From the NCBI GenBank assembly GCA_930989765.1, contig CAKNNA010000015.1, positions 1 through 36,057 on the forward strand: DNA of 36,057 nucleotides. The letters run 5' to 3'. The stretch comes from an uncultured Clostridium sp. GTDB taxonomy: Bacteria; Bacillota; Clostridia; TANB77; CAG-508. Positions 26,321-35,916 of the stretch are shown piece after piece; within the stretch, counting starts at the first letter, position 1; every line of letters begins with the position of its first letter. The notes under the pieces were generated by a model that was given only the letters and a program-made list of their open reading frames with translations, searched no databases and was not told the DNA's origin. The translations under genes and the position numbers were made by a program.

Positions 26321-28375
26321 TTAACTTTTTTTAACTTTTTTTGTTCTTTTTGGTTTTATTTCTACATTTTTTGTAGCTTCATCATCTGGATTCCATTTTT
26401 CTCCAGGTTTTGGTTTATTCCAAGAAATATAATCACAAGATTTTGGATTATTTTCACATATATAATAATTTCTTCTTCTTTTTGTTTTACGTACTTGAAC
26501 TTTTGCACCACATTTTGGACAAGGTACATCTATTGTTTCTACAATTGGTTTTGTATTTTTACATTCTGGGTACCCTGGGCATGCTAAAAATTTTCCATAT
26601 TTTCCATATTTATATACCATCATTCTGCCACATTTATCACATTTTACATCTGATACTTCGTCTTCTATTTTTACATGCTCTAATTCTTTTTCTACTTTTT
26701 CTACCTCTTTTTCAAATGGAGTATAAAATTCTCTAATCATCTTCTTCCATTCTTCTTTTCCTTCTGCAATACTATCAAATTCATTTTCTATTTTTGCTGT
26801 AAACTGTACATTTATAACATCACCAAAATTTTCTACTAATAATTTATTTACTATCTTTCCAAGTTCTGTTGGATGCAATTGTTTTTGCAATTTTTCTATA
26901 TATCTTCTTTCTAAAATAGTTGTTATAGTTGGTGAATATGTACTTGGTCTTCCTATTCCTTTTTCTTCTAATGCTTTTACTAAGCTTGCTTCTGTATATC
27001 TTGGTGGTGGCTCTGTAAAGCTTTGTTTTGGATCTATTTTTACTTTTTTTACTTCTTGGTTTTCTTTTAAACTTGGAAGCATTTCTGCTTCTTCTATTTC
27101 TTTTTCATCTTTTCCTTCAACATATAATGTCATAAATCCTTTAAATTTTAAATTCTGTCCATTTGCTTTAAAATCATAATTATCTGCTTTTATTGTAACT
27201 GCCATTGTATCATACTTTGCAGGTGACATTTGGCTTGCTAAAAACCTATTATAGATTAATTTGTATAGTTTATATTGATCTTTTGTAAGGCTTTCTTTTA
27301 TACTTTCTGGATCTATGTCTATATATGTTGGTCTTATTGCTTCATGGGCATCTTGTGCATCTTTGTTTGTTTTGTAATATCTATTTTCATAATATTCATC
27401 ACCAAAATTTTTACATATTACTTCTTTTGCTAAATTTCTTGCTTCTTCTGATATTCTTGTTGAGTCTGTTCTCATGTATGTTATTAAACCTATAAAACCT
27501 TTTTCTGGAAGTTTTATTCCTTCATATAGGTTTTGAGCTATTGACATTGTTTTCTTTAATGTAAAATTTAATTTTCTTGAAGCTTCTTGTTGCATTGTAC
27601 TTGTTGTAAATGGTGGTGCTGGAGTTCTTTTCTTTTCTCCTTGTTTTACTTCTGTTACAATAAATTTTGCATTTTCTATTTTTGATAAAATTTCATCTAC
27701 TTCTTGTTTTTTATGTAGTTCTATTTTTTTGCCATCTTTTCCAAAAAATTTTGCTTCAAATTGCTTTTTACTCTCTTTATCCTTTAATTCCACATATATA
27801 TTCCAATACTCTTCAGGAATAAATTTTTCTATTTCTTCTTCTCTTTCTACAATCAATTTAACAGCAACAGATTGTACTCTTCCTGCAGATAGACCTCTTT
27901 TTACTTTTTTCCATAATACAGGACTTATTTTATATCCTACTATTCTGTCTAGAACTCTTCTTGCTTGTTGTGCATCTACTAAATTTACATCTATATCTCT
28001 CGAGTTTTTCATTGCTTTTTGCACAGCGTTTTTTGTAATTTCATTAAACGTTACTCTTGTTATTTTTTCTTTATCTTCTTCTAATATTTTAGATAAATGC
28101 CATGCTATTGCTTCACCTTCACGGTCAGGGTCTGTTGCAAGATATACTTTTTTTGCTTTTTTTGCATCTTTTTTTAGAGTTTTTATTAGTTCACCTTTTC
28201 CCCTTATATTTATATATTGTGGCTCGAAGTCATGTTCTATATCTATTCCCATTTTTGATTTCGGTAAGTCTCTTATATGTCCCATTGAAGCAACTACTTT
28301 TGTATTTCCACCAAGAAATTTCTTTATTGTATTTGCTTTTGCCGGTGACTCTACTATTATTAATTTATCAGACAT
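26321..28375 (-). CDS. topA: DNA topoisomerase I
   Basis: A 684-residue type IA topoisomerase that relaxes negative supercoils. The Toprim domain starts LIIVESPAKANTIKKFLG and has ATDPDREGEAIAWH. The active-site Tyr is in GLITYMRTDSTR (near residue 300). C-terminal zinc-ribbon domains have CDKCGRMM with CPGYPEC, and CPKCGAKV with CENNPKSC. ATG follows AGGAGG with ideal spacing. Its terminator follows the stop immediately. No in-frame CGG was seen. Confidence 0.97.
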   Translation of the reverse strand: MSDKLIIVESPAKANTIKKFLGGNTKVVASMGHIRDLPKSKMGIDIEHDFEPQYINIRGKGELIKTLKKDAKKAKKVYLATDPDREGEAIAWHLSKILEEDKEKITRVTFNEITKNAVQKAMKNSRDIDVNLVDAQQARRVLDRIVGYKISPVLWKKVKRGLSAGRVQSVAVKLIVEREEEIEKFIPEEYWNIYVELKDKESKKQFEAKFFGKDGKKIELHKKQEVDEILSKIENAKFIVTEVKQGEKKRTPAPPFTTSTMQQEASRKLNFTLKKTMSIAQNLYEGIKLPEKGFIGLITYMRTDSTRISEEARNLAKEVICKNFGDEYYENRYYKTNKDAQDAHEAIRPTYIDIDPESIKESLTKDQYKLYKLIYNRFLASQMSPAKYDTMAVTIKADNYDFKANGQNLKFKGFMTLYVEGKDEKEIEEAEMLPSLKENQEVKKVKIDPKQSFTEPPPRYTEASLVKALEEKGIGRPSTYSPTITTILERRYIEKLQKQLHPTELGKIVNKLLVENFGDVINVQFTAKIENEFDSIAEGKEEWKKMIREFYTPFEKEVEKVEKELEHVKIEDEVSDVKCDKCGRMMVYKYGKYGKFLACPGYPECKNTKPIVETIDVPCPKCGAKVQVRKTKRRRNYYICENNPKSCDYISWNKPKPGEKWNPDDEATKNVEIKPKRTKKVKKS

Positions 28376-28654
28376 TTGTTCCTCCTATTTTTTATTTATT
28401 ATAGTATTCTAGACTAATTTTACTAATTTTGCAAGCTTTTTACATATTTTTCACATTTAGTAATTAATATTTTTATATTTTATACCAATTTTAAGTGGCT
28501 GTTATTTTACTTTATACTTAGCTTTATAATTAACTTTAAAATTAACTTTAAAATTATTTTTTAGCTATAAACTACCCAAATACTATTTTTAGTATTTGGG
28601 CTGATATAGTAAAGATTATTAAATATTGATTTTTAATATAATTTTTTATTAATT

Positions 28655-28972
28655 TTAAAAAATATTTTTACATAAATCACAAATTATATCGTCTACACCA
28701 ATAGGTGTTACTTCATTGTCTTTAAAAGTTTTTAGTATTATTTCCACTTTATTTTCATCATTTGTTAAATATTTTATTTCTTTTTTCTCAAACTTTGTAT
28801 TTCCTGGCAAATACTCTGTTTTTACTACACTTATTCCATATTTATTATTTTTGTTTTTTATATATTCATCTTCATTTATTCTTTTATAGTATTCTAGTTT
28901 TATTGGATAATTTATTCCTTCCTCCTCTAATTTTTCTTTTTCAATAAAAATTCCCCCAAAAAATGTTTTCAA
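28655..28972 (-). CDS. Small conserved hypothetical (DUF6514-like)
   Basis: A 105-residue soluble protein. The central KYGISVVKTEY and the C-terminal DNEVTPIGVDDIICD fit the small clostridial DUF6514 group as I remember it; its function is unknown. The start is TTG at 28972, preceded by AGAGGAG at good spacing. No ATG is available at the N-terminus. A ten-base-pair hairpin (28575-28600) lies between it and topA, without a clear T-run. Confidence 0.65.
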   Translation of the reverse strand: MKTFFGGIFIEKEKLEEEGINYPIKLEYYKRINEDEYIKNKNNKYGISVVKTEYLPGNTKFEKKEIKYLTNDENKVEIILKTFKDNEVTPIGVDDIICDLCKNIF

Positions 28973-29165
28973 AACTATTCTCCTCTCTTTTGTTTTTTGT
29001 GCATTTTTATTAGGTATTAAATTTTCATGTATTATGTTTTAATTTTCAATTAACATCATTGTTTTATTACTCTTATATGCACCTTTTTATATTACTATTA
29101 ATTTCAATGTTTTGCAAGGATTTTTCATCGCAATAATTTACTTTTTTTGACATTTTACATTAAAA

Positions 29166-29270
29166 AATGGTTAATCTGGGACAGGTCCCGAATGACCATT
29201 TTTGGTCATTTGGGACCTGTCCCAGATTAACCATTTTTGGTCACTCGGGACCTGTCCCAGATTGACCATT
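29166..29270. repeat. GGGACAGGTCCC REP-like palindrome array
   Basis: Three alternating copies of a unit with core TCTGGGACAGGTCCCGAATG are bounded by AATGGTTAA/TTAACCATT. They fold into nested hairpins. This is the main content of the gene-free 28973-29278. A two-unit version is at 32102-32171, and together the two arrays flank the surface protein gene. The type is familiar from RAYT-associated repeats of clostridia. Confidence 0.8.
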
Positions 29271-29278
29271 GTATCGTC

Positions 29279-31827
29279 TTATAAAGTTATAGAAAATCCT
29301 ATAATTAAGGTTGCCTTATCTGCTTTATATATATGAGTTGTATAAGTTCCATTTTCATTCTTATGTGCACTTTTATTTACTCTATAATACCATGCCACTC
29401 TATTACTATTATTTACTTTTGTACCGCTTTGCCATATTATATCATCTTGTCCATTTGCCTCTGTCCAAGTTGGGAAATTTATTGAAGATTCTGATTCATA
29501 TCCATATAAATATACATCATATCCGTTTCCATCTGTGTTTACTGCAACTGTCTTATCTCCTCCTATTGATGCTTGACCCCATTTACAGTTAATAAGTAAT
29601 AATAAATTTGATGAAGCTGTTGTATCACAGTATGCTGCTAAATATCCATTTGCATTTAATGTACAGTTTTTTAAAGTCATTTGTCCATTATTGTCTGCTT
29701 GAACTACTGCTCCTGCTTGTGCTGTTTTTGTTATTGTAACATTACTAACAGTGGATTTTGCTGTACCTAGTTGTGACCTACTAGTTATTCCATAACCTGT
29801 TGATGTTATACTTCCACCTGTTACATTTAGCTCTCCCCCTTCGTTCATAAGTGCTGTTGCTCCTGTTCCTTTAGTAGTTAACTGAATATTTCCACCTGTC
29901 ATAGTCATTCTTCCTGATCTTATATCTACAGTATGTCCATTTGCAGAATTACAAATAAGAGTTCCCCCACTTAATGTAAATAAACTATAGTTTGATATCG
30001 TTGCCTTTTGAGGGTTTTTATATGTTCCGCTAGATATTATTAAGTTTTTATTATTTAATATTACTTCTCGACCTCCGGCTTATAGTTCCTCCGTAAACTT
30101 TTTAATGTCCCATTATTAGTAATTACAGGAGCAGTTGTACTCTTACCACTTACTGTTTTATTATTTAAATTCAAAGTCACATATTTATTTGTAGGAATTG
30201 TTACATTTTCACTTGTGTTTTGTAGCATTGTTATAGTTGTATTTACATTATTTGCAGGTACTGCATTAATTGCACTTGCTAAACTTGGATACAATGTACT
30301 TCCAATTTGAGCTACTGCAAGTTGCCAATGTGCATATAATGTTATATTTGCAGTTGGGGTATAAGTAGTTCCTGATGTTCCTATATATTTTCCATTTCTA
30401 TCATACCATCCTTGGAATATATATCCACTTCTTGAGGCAGATGTTAGTGTTATACTTCCATTTGAGTAATTTGCAGTTACTGTTCCAGCTCCTTCTCCAA
30501 ATGTATAGGTATTTTCACTTAAAGTTCCTACTCCACTAGTTTTTGACCAATTTGAAAATGATTTTTTAGAGCTAATGCTATTCGTTTTTGCCGTCCCACC
30601 GTTTCCATTAAATGTTACTTTATATCCTGCTGGAGGTGTTGGGTTTGAAAGTATATATTTTGTTCCTGGGTCTTGGTTTATTTTGGTTGTAGATGTGGTG
30701 TTATTATATGTTCCTCCATTTGGATTTATGGTCAATGTTTGTCTTCTATTAATTTCGATAGTAAGTGTATTTGAAGCACTATTTCCGTTTCCTACCGTAT
30801 CTGTACATACATTTGCATTTATTTTTACTGTCTGAGTTGTACTACTACTTTGTGTTACAACTAAAGTATATTTACTTCCACTTCCACCAAATGTGCCTTT
30901 TGTTCCGTTTGTGACTGTTATATCGTCAGCCGTAAATCCTGTTACATTTTCACTAAATGTAATAGTATAAGTTATACTAGTTGCTGTTGTAGGAGAATTT
31001 TGATTTGCTGATATTGAAACTGTTGGAGATGTTCTATCTATTGTTATTGTAAATGTACTTGACTCAATATTTCCATTTCCTGCTATATCTGTACATTTAT
31101 TTGCATCTACTTTCACCGTTTGTGTTATGCTTCCTGAGTTTGTTACTATTAGAGTATATGTTTTGTCACTTCCACTAAATGTGCTTTTTGTTCCATTTGT
31201 AACTAGTATGTCATCTTGAGTAAATCCTGTTACATCTTCACTAAATGTAAATGTATATGTTATACTACTCGCATTTGTTGGTGAAGTTTTATTTGATGTT
31301 ATTTTTACTGTTGGTGATATTTTATCTATATTTATTTGTAAAATTTGCTCTTTTCCTTTATAAATCACCTTTATTGCACTTGTTTTTTCTATCAATAATT
31401 CACCATTATATTGAATCTCATTTTCATTAATATAAACTATTTTTTCACTTTCTTCTGCACTTTCTGGAAATTCTATTGTTACTTTTACCGAACTATTTGT
31501 TATTGTTCCTGAAATGTATTCAGAATTATCTGATACTTTTTTAGCTATTATTTTTACTTTTTCACTATTATTCTTTATGATTTCTTCATATTCTTCATTT
31601 ATCTGTTCTTTACTTATTTCATATTCACTTTTTATTTTAGAAATTTCTATCTCTTGAGCTAAAGTTTTATTACTTACATTTACATATATGCCTATTGCAA
31701 TCATCAAAAAGAATAATATTGATATTAATATAAATAATGTTATTGAACCTTTTTCACTACATGTATTATCAATATCTTTTTTCATTAATTTAAAATTTTT
31801 GACAAACTTACCATTACTATTAATCAT
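29279..31827 (-). CDS. Pilin-like-anchored Ig-like/beta-helix surface protein, read through two +1 shifts at CGG
   Basis: A large exported protein, 848 residues once two shifts are applied. The N-terminus has a prepilin-like start (EKGSITLFILISILFFLMIA, about residues 25-44). Two tandem bacterial Ig-like domains follow (starting ISPTVKITSNKTSP and TSPTVSISANQNSP). A Listeria-Bacteroides (InlB-like) repeat has FQGWYDRNGKY and TLYAHW. A beta-helix region is built of NNKTVSG/GGTISGG/SGGTL elements, and the C-terminus is GBS-Bsp-like (WTEANGQDDIIW). CGG at 30091-30093 and CGG at 30075-30077 each require loss of the C. The result, LGGTISGGREVILNN, fits the beta-helix exactly. Function is probably surface adhesion, which is inferred. 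Confidence 0.8.
30075..30077 (-). other. In-frame CGG, predicted +1 shift site 2 of the surface protein
   Basis: After the first shift the frame reads AGC CGG AGG TCG and soon stops. Omitting a C gives AGC GGA GGT CGA GAA GTA and then runs open to 29279. Confidence 0.75.
30091..30093 (-). other. In-frame CGG, predicted +1 shift site 1 of the surface protein
   Basis: TTA CGG AGG AAC at codon 579. Staying in frame reaches TAA at 30061-30063. Omitting the C gives TTA GGA GGA ACT ATA. Confidence 0.75.
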
Positions 31828-31846
31828 TTTTTATACCTCATTTAAA

Positions 31847-31877
31847 AATTTAATTAAGTTGATAACTTAATTAAATT
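31847..31877. promoter_or_regulatory. Palindromic operator-like site upstream of the surface protein
   Basis: AATTTAATTAAGTT and its inverse flank GAT, a perfect 14-base inverted repeat 20 bases before the surface-protein start. A related palindrome with TAATTAAGTT is at 32074-32098. It could be an operator or only an A+T-rich hairpin. Confidence 0.45.
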
Positions 31878-32073
31878 CAAATTTGCATTTAAATAAGCTA
31901 GTTTAATACATTTATAAAATTTTCTTTTAAATTTACTAAATAAAACAAACACCAAGTTAACATACAATTTTTTAAATTATACTTAATATAAATACCTTTT
32001 TACACAGAAAAAATACCTCAAATTTTATACTAAAAATATATTGATTTTTTTTAGTAGTAATGCTATAGTGAAT

Positions 32074-32098
32074 CTAATTAAGTTATCAAATTAATTAG
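32074..32098. promoter_or_regulatory. Second TAATTAAGTT palindrome
   Basis: CTAATTAA and TTAATTAG flank GTTATCAAA. It shares TAATTAAGTT with the site at 31847-31877. The 196 bases between the two palindromes are very A+T-rich with nothing else recognised. Confidence 0.4.
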
Positions 32099-32101
32099 AA
32101 A

Positions 32102-32171
32102 AATGGTTAATCTGGGACAGGTCCCGAATGACCATTTTTGGTCACTCGGGACCTGTCCCAGATTAACCATT
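32102..32171. repeat. GGGACAGGTCCC REP-like palindrome pair
   Basis: AATGGTTAATCTGGGACAGG and its inverse at the right end enclose a central GACCATTTTTGGTC. It is nearly identical to the units at 29166-29270. Confidence 0.8.
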
Positions 32172-32243
32172 GATTTTTTCAAAAGTTTATGTTAATATAT
32201 CTAAAAAATATCAAACTAAATCGAAGAAAGAAGGCTGATACAA

Positions 32244-34523
32244 ATTTCAAACTTAGAATATGCTAGACAATTACTAAAAAAACATTTTGGTTATGATAAT
32301 TTTAGAAAAGGACAAGAACTTATTATTTCTAATATTTTACAAGGAAATGATGCACTCGCAATTATGCCAACTGGTGCTGGTAAATCTATCTGTTATCAGA
32401 TTCCGGCTATTATTTTTGATGGTGTTACTATTGTTGTTTCTCCTTTAATTTCTCTTATGAAAGACCAAGTTGATTCATTAAACCAGGTTGGTATTCCTGC
32501 AACATTTATAAATAGTTCTTTATCTTCTCGTGAATATGTACAAACTATTGAAAATATTTCTCATAATATGTATAAAATAATTTATATAGCACCTGAAAGA
32601 TTATTAGTTAACAGTTTTATAAGGCTTTTGTCAACTCTTAAGATTTCTATGATTGCAATTGATGAGGCACATTGTGTATCTAGATGGGGACATGATTTTA
32701 GACCAAGCTATACTGAAATTGCAAATGTTATACTAAATTTAAAAACAAGACCTATAGTTACTGCTTTTACTGCTACTGCAACAGAAAATGTTAAAGAGGA
32801 TATAATTAATCTTTTGCATTTAGAAAACCCTTATGAACTAACAACAGGCTTTGATAGAGCCAATTTATCTTTTATTGTTAAAGATGTAGAAAATAGACTT
32901 GATTTTATAAAAGATTATGTTAAAACAAATTCTGATAAATCTGGTATTATATATTGCCTAACTCGTAAGATTGTTGATAAACTGTATTCTAATCTTGAAA
33001 GTTTAGGATATAAAGTAAGCAGATATCATGCTGGGCTTTCTGAAAAAGAAAGGACTCAAAACCAAAATGATTTTGTATTTGATAAAACCACTATTATGAT
33101 TGCAACAAATGCATTTGGTATGGGAATTGATAAATCAAATATTAGGTATGTAATACATTACAATATGCCAAAAGACATAGAAAGCTACTACCAAGAAGCA
33201 GGACGTAGTGGAAGAGATGGTGATAAAGCAGAATGTATTTTATTATTTCAGCGTTCTGATATAGTAACAAATAAATTTCTAATTGAAGAAACTTCTTCAA
33301 ATACAAACCATTCTACAGAATATATGAAACTAAACGAAATGATTGATTATTGTAATACAGATAAGTGTTTAAGAAAGTACATTTTAGAATACTTTGGTGA
33401 AACTCCAGAATTCGAAAAATGCGGAAATTGCAGTAATTGTACAAATGATATGGTACTTACAGATATAACAGAAGAAAGCAAAAAAATACTATCTTGTATA
33501 AAAAGAATGCATGAAAATTATGGTTTAGGACTAGTTACAGATGTTTTAAAAGGTTCCAATACACTAAAATTGAGAAATTTAAAATTTAATAGTTTATCAA
33601 CATATGGAATTATGAAAAATTATTCTAAAAATACTATCAAAGATATTATTTCATATCTTGTAACTGAAAATTATTTAAAATATATAGGCGAAAAATACCC
33701 AATTTTAATATTAAACCAAAGTGCCTATGATATATTATTTAAAGAAAAAAAAGTTTTTATAAAACGAAAAATAGAAAAACTTGATTCTTCAGAAAAAATT
33801 ACAGAAAAAACTTCTAATACTTTTGAAGAAATTAACTTTGATAAGAATTTATTTGATATTTTAAAAAATCTTAGAATGGATATTTCAAGAATGAATAATA
33901 TCCCACCTTTTATAATATTTACAGATATTACTTTAAAACAAATGGCAAATAAGTATCCTATAACTCAAGAAGAAATGCTTTCAATTAGTGGTATTGGTGA
34001 ATATAAATTTAAAGAATATGGAGAAACTTTTTTAAGTACTATTAGAAAATATGTTATTGAAAATAATATAAATAAATCAAAAAATAGTTCTAATATCGAA
34101 ATTAGCCAAATCTCAAATAAAAAAATAGAACAAAAGTTAATTGATAACTACCAAGAAAAAGACCTCATAAAAAATACTCCTAAAACACACTCTAAAAACA
34201 ATAATACAAAAAAGGAAGATACCAAATTAATTTCGTATAATTTATTTAAACAGGGATTATCAATTGAAGAAATTGCTAAAAAAAGAAATTTAGTAAAACA
34301 AACCATAGAAAACCATTTATTAGAATGTTATAAAAAAGATTTTGATATAAATTTGGGTGAATATATAAATCCTGAATATAAAGATTTAGTATTCTCTGCA
34401 ATTGAAAAAGTGGGAACAGAAAAACTAAAACTTATTAAAGAATTGTTACCACCTGAAGTAGATTATTTTAACATTAAATATTTTTTAATTGATTATTTAA
34501 AAGATCAAGGAATTAATAGCTAA
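32244..34523 (+). CDS. recQ: RecQ-type ATP-dependent DNA helicase
   Basis: 3'-5' DNA helicase for recombination and repair, about 759 residues. Motif 0 (FGYDNFRKGQ) and the whole of motif I (MPTGAGKS, residues 41-48) lie in the open frame upstream of the first ATG (32364). DEAH with CVSRWGHDFRP is at 140-153, AFTATATEN follows, and QEAGRSGRDG is motif VI. The RecQ zinc domain has CGNCSNC. A HRDC domain (MANKYPITQEEMLSISGIG) and a C-terminal helix-turn-helix (GLSIEEIAKKRN) complete it. No ATG, GTG or TTG lies between the upstream TAA and motif 0. ATT at 32244, nine bases after GAAAGAAGG, is my best guess; ATA 32238 or CTG 32235 are alternatives. Confidence 0.93.
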   Translation: MSNLEYARQLLKKHFGYDNFRKGQELIISNILQGNDALAIMPTGAGKSICYQIPAIIFDGVTIVVSPLISLMKDQVDSLNQVGIPATFINSSLSSREYVQTIENISHNMYKIIYIAPERLLVNSFIRLLSTLKISMIAIDEAHCVSRWGHDFRPSYTEIANVILNLKTRPIVTAFTATATENVKEDIINLLHLENPYELTTGFDRANLSFIVKDVENRLDFIKDYVKTNSDKSGIIYCLTRKIVDKLYSNLESLGYKVSRYHAGLSEKERTQNQNDFVFDKTTIMIATNAFGMGIDKSNIRYVIHYNMPKDIESYYQEAGRSGRDGDKAECILLFQRSDIVTNKFLIEETSSNTNHSTEYMKLNEMIDYCNTDKCLRKYILEYFGETPEFEKCGNCSNCTNDMVLTDITEESKKILSCIKRMHENYGLGLVTDVLKGSNTLKLRNLKFNSLSTYGIMKNYSKNTIKDIISYLVTENYLKYIGEKYPILILNQSAYDILFKEKKVFIKRKIEKLDSSEKITEKTSNTFEEINFDKNLFDILKNLRMDISRMNNIPPFIIFTDITLKQMANKYPITQEEMLSISGIGEYKFKEYGETFLSTIRKYVIENNINKSKNSSNIEISQISNKKIEQKLIDNYQEKDLIKNTPKTHSKNNNTKKEDTKLISYNLFKQGLSIEEIAKKRNLVKQTIENHLLECYKKDFDINLGEYINPEYKDLVFSAIEKVGTEKLKLIKELLPPEVDYFNIKYFLIDYLKDQGINS

Positions 34524-34525
34524 AA

Positions 34526-34680
34526 CATTAATTTTTAACGAAAATTAATGCTATAATTAGAATTTAAATTTTGATATAAAAGAGTATTTTAAAAATTTTT
34601 TTAGTTAATTTGAGCTTATCAAAATTCTCACACTAGTTTTAACAAGCTTATAATTTCCAATTTAAATTTTTAAAATACTC
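34526..34680. other. Hairpins between recQ and dinB, likely convergent terminators
   Basis: CATTAATTTT/AAAATTAATG (34526-34550) is a ten-base-pair stem right after recQ. A larger fold has perfect 17-base arms GAGTATTTTAAAAATTT (34582-34598) and its inverse at 34664-34680, with an inner GAGCTTAT/AAGCTTA. It lies between the convergent recQ and dinB genes. Confidence 0.55.
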
Positions 34681-34689
34681 CTCTTAATT

Positions 34690-35916
34690 TTATTTTTTAA
34701 ACTTTACTAAATCATCCACTTCCAATTTAGAAGCTCGTGTAATAAAATCATACCCATATTTTTCTTTCAATTTATCTATTGTTTTATCTAACCTTTCTTG
34801 TTTTTTTATATTTTCTGTTTCTTTAGTTTGCATATTATCAAATAACGAAATTTGCTTGCTATTTGTATCTTTTAATCCATCTACTCTCATTCCTACAAGT
34901 CTAATTGGCATATTTTTAACATACATCTGATTTAAAAGTATTTTAGCCTCCTTAAAAATTAATTTTGTACTTGATGTTGGCTCTAAAAGCTTTTTTTGGT
35001 GAGAAAAATCCTTAAAATCTTTATTTCTCAGTTGCACATTTACAGTACTTGCATACATATTATATTTTCTAAGCCTATATGTTACCTGTTCAGTAATTGC
35101 AAGCAGTATTTCTTCTAATTTTTCTAAATTCGTAATATCTTGTGGCAAAGTTACTGAATTTCCAATACCTTTTGGTTTTTCTTTTATATATTTTACTTCT
35201 TGATTATCTATTCCATTTGCGTATTCCCACATCATTATCCCATGTTTTCCAAATTTTTTTGCCATTAATTCTTTATTTGTTTTTGCCAAATCACCAATTG
35301 TTTTTATTTGCATATTATATAACTTTGGGACGGTTTTTTTTCCTAACATAAACAACTCAGAAACTGGAAGTGGCCACATCTTTTTTGGTATTTCTTCTTC
35401 ATATAAAGTATGAACTCTATCTGGTTTTGTAAAATCTGATGCCATTTTTGCAAGTAATTTATTATGTGCAACACCTACATTTACAGTAAAACCAAGCTCT
35501 TCTTTTACCCTTTTTCCAATTTCTTTTCCAATTTCTAGGAGTGTTTTATTTTTTAAATAATTGGTCATATCTAAAAAACATTCATCTATACTAAATCTTT
35601 CTATTTTATCTGTATATTGTAATAATAATTCGTATAATTGATTAGAATACTCTTTATATATTTTAAAGTTTGATGGATATATTTTAAGATTTGGACATTT
35701 TATTTTTGCTTGGTATATGGTTTCTGCTGTAACAACCCCACATTCTTTTGCTTTCATACTTTTAGCAAGTACTATCCCAGACCTTTTAGTCTCATCTCCA
35801 CCAATAACTGCTGGTATTTCCCTTATATCTATTTTGCTACCATGTTTTAGCATATATATTGCTGTCCAGCTTAAAAAAGCATTATTTACATCTATATGTA
35901 ATATTTGACGCTCCAT
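34690..35916 (-). CDS. dinB: DNA polymerase IV (Y-family)
   Basis: A 408-residue error-prone polymerase for translesion synthesis. The N-terminal palm has HIDVNNAFLSW (first catalytic Asp) and SIDECFLDM (second Asp-Glu pair). KLLAKMASDFTKPD and little-finger sequence follow. A beta-clamp motif QISLFD is near residue 355. ATG at 35916 follows GGTGAT. The downstream remainder of the window (35917-36057) holds no gene I can recognise. Confidence 0.95.
   Translation of the reverse strand: MERQILHIDVNNAFLSWTAIYMLKHGSKIDIREIPAVIGGDETKRSGIVLAKSMKAKECGVVTAETIYQAKIKCPNLKIYPSNFKIYKEYSNQLYELLLQYTDKIERFSIDECFLDMTNYLKNKTLLEIGKEIGKRVKEELGFTVNVGVAHNKLLAKMASDFTKPDRVHTLYEEEIPKKMWPLPVSELFMLGKKTVPKLYNMQIKTIGDLAKTNKELMAKKFGKHGIMMWEYANGIDNQEVKYIKEKPKGIGNSVTLPQDITNLEKLEEILLAITEQVTYRLRKYNMYASTVNVQLRNKDFKDFSHQKKLLEPTSSTKLIFKEAKILLNQMYVKNMPIRLVGMRVDGLKDTNSKQISLFDNMQTKETENIKKQERLDKTIDKLKEKYGYDFITRASKLEVDDLVKFKK

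Noticed and set aside
28575..28600. Terminator between topA and the small DUF6514-like gene
   Set aside because: A clean ten-base-pair hairpin, but no T-run follows on either strand, so I left it as a note only.
4905..30093. Simple reassignment of CGG to another amino acid
   Set aside because: Reassignment leaves the frame unchanged. Here the reading frame itself moves by one base after each CGG and stops follow if it does not.
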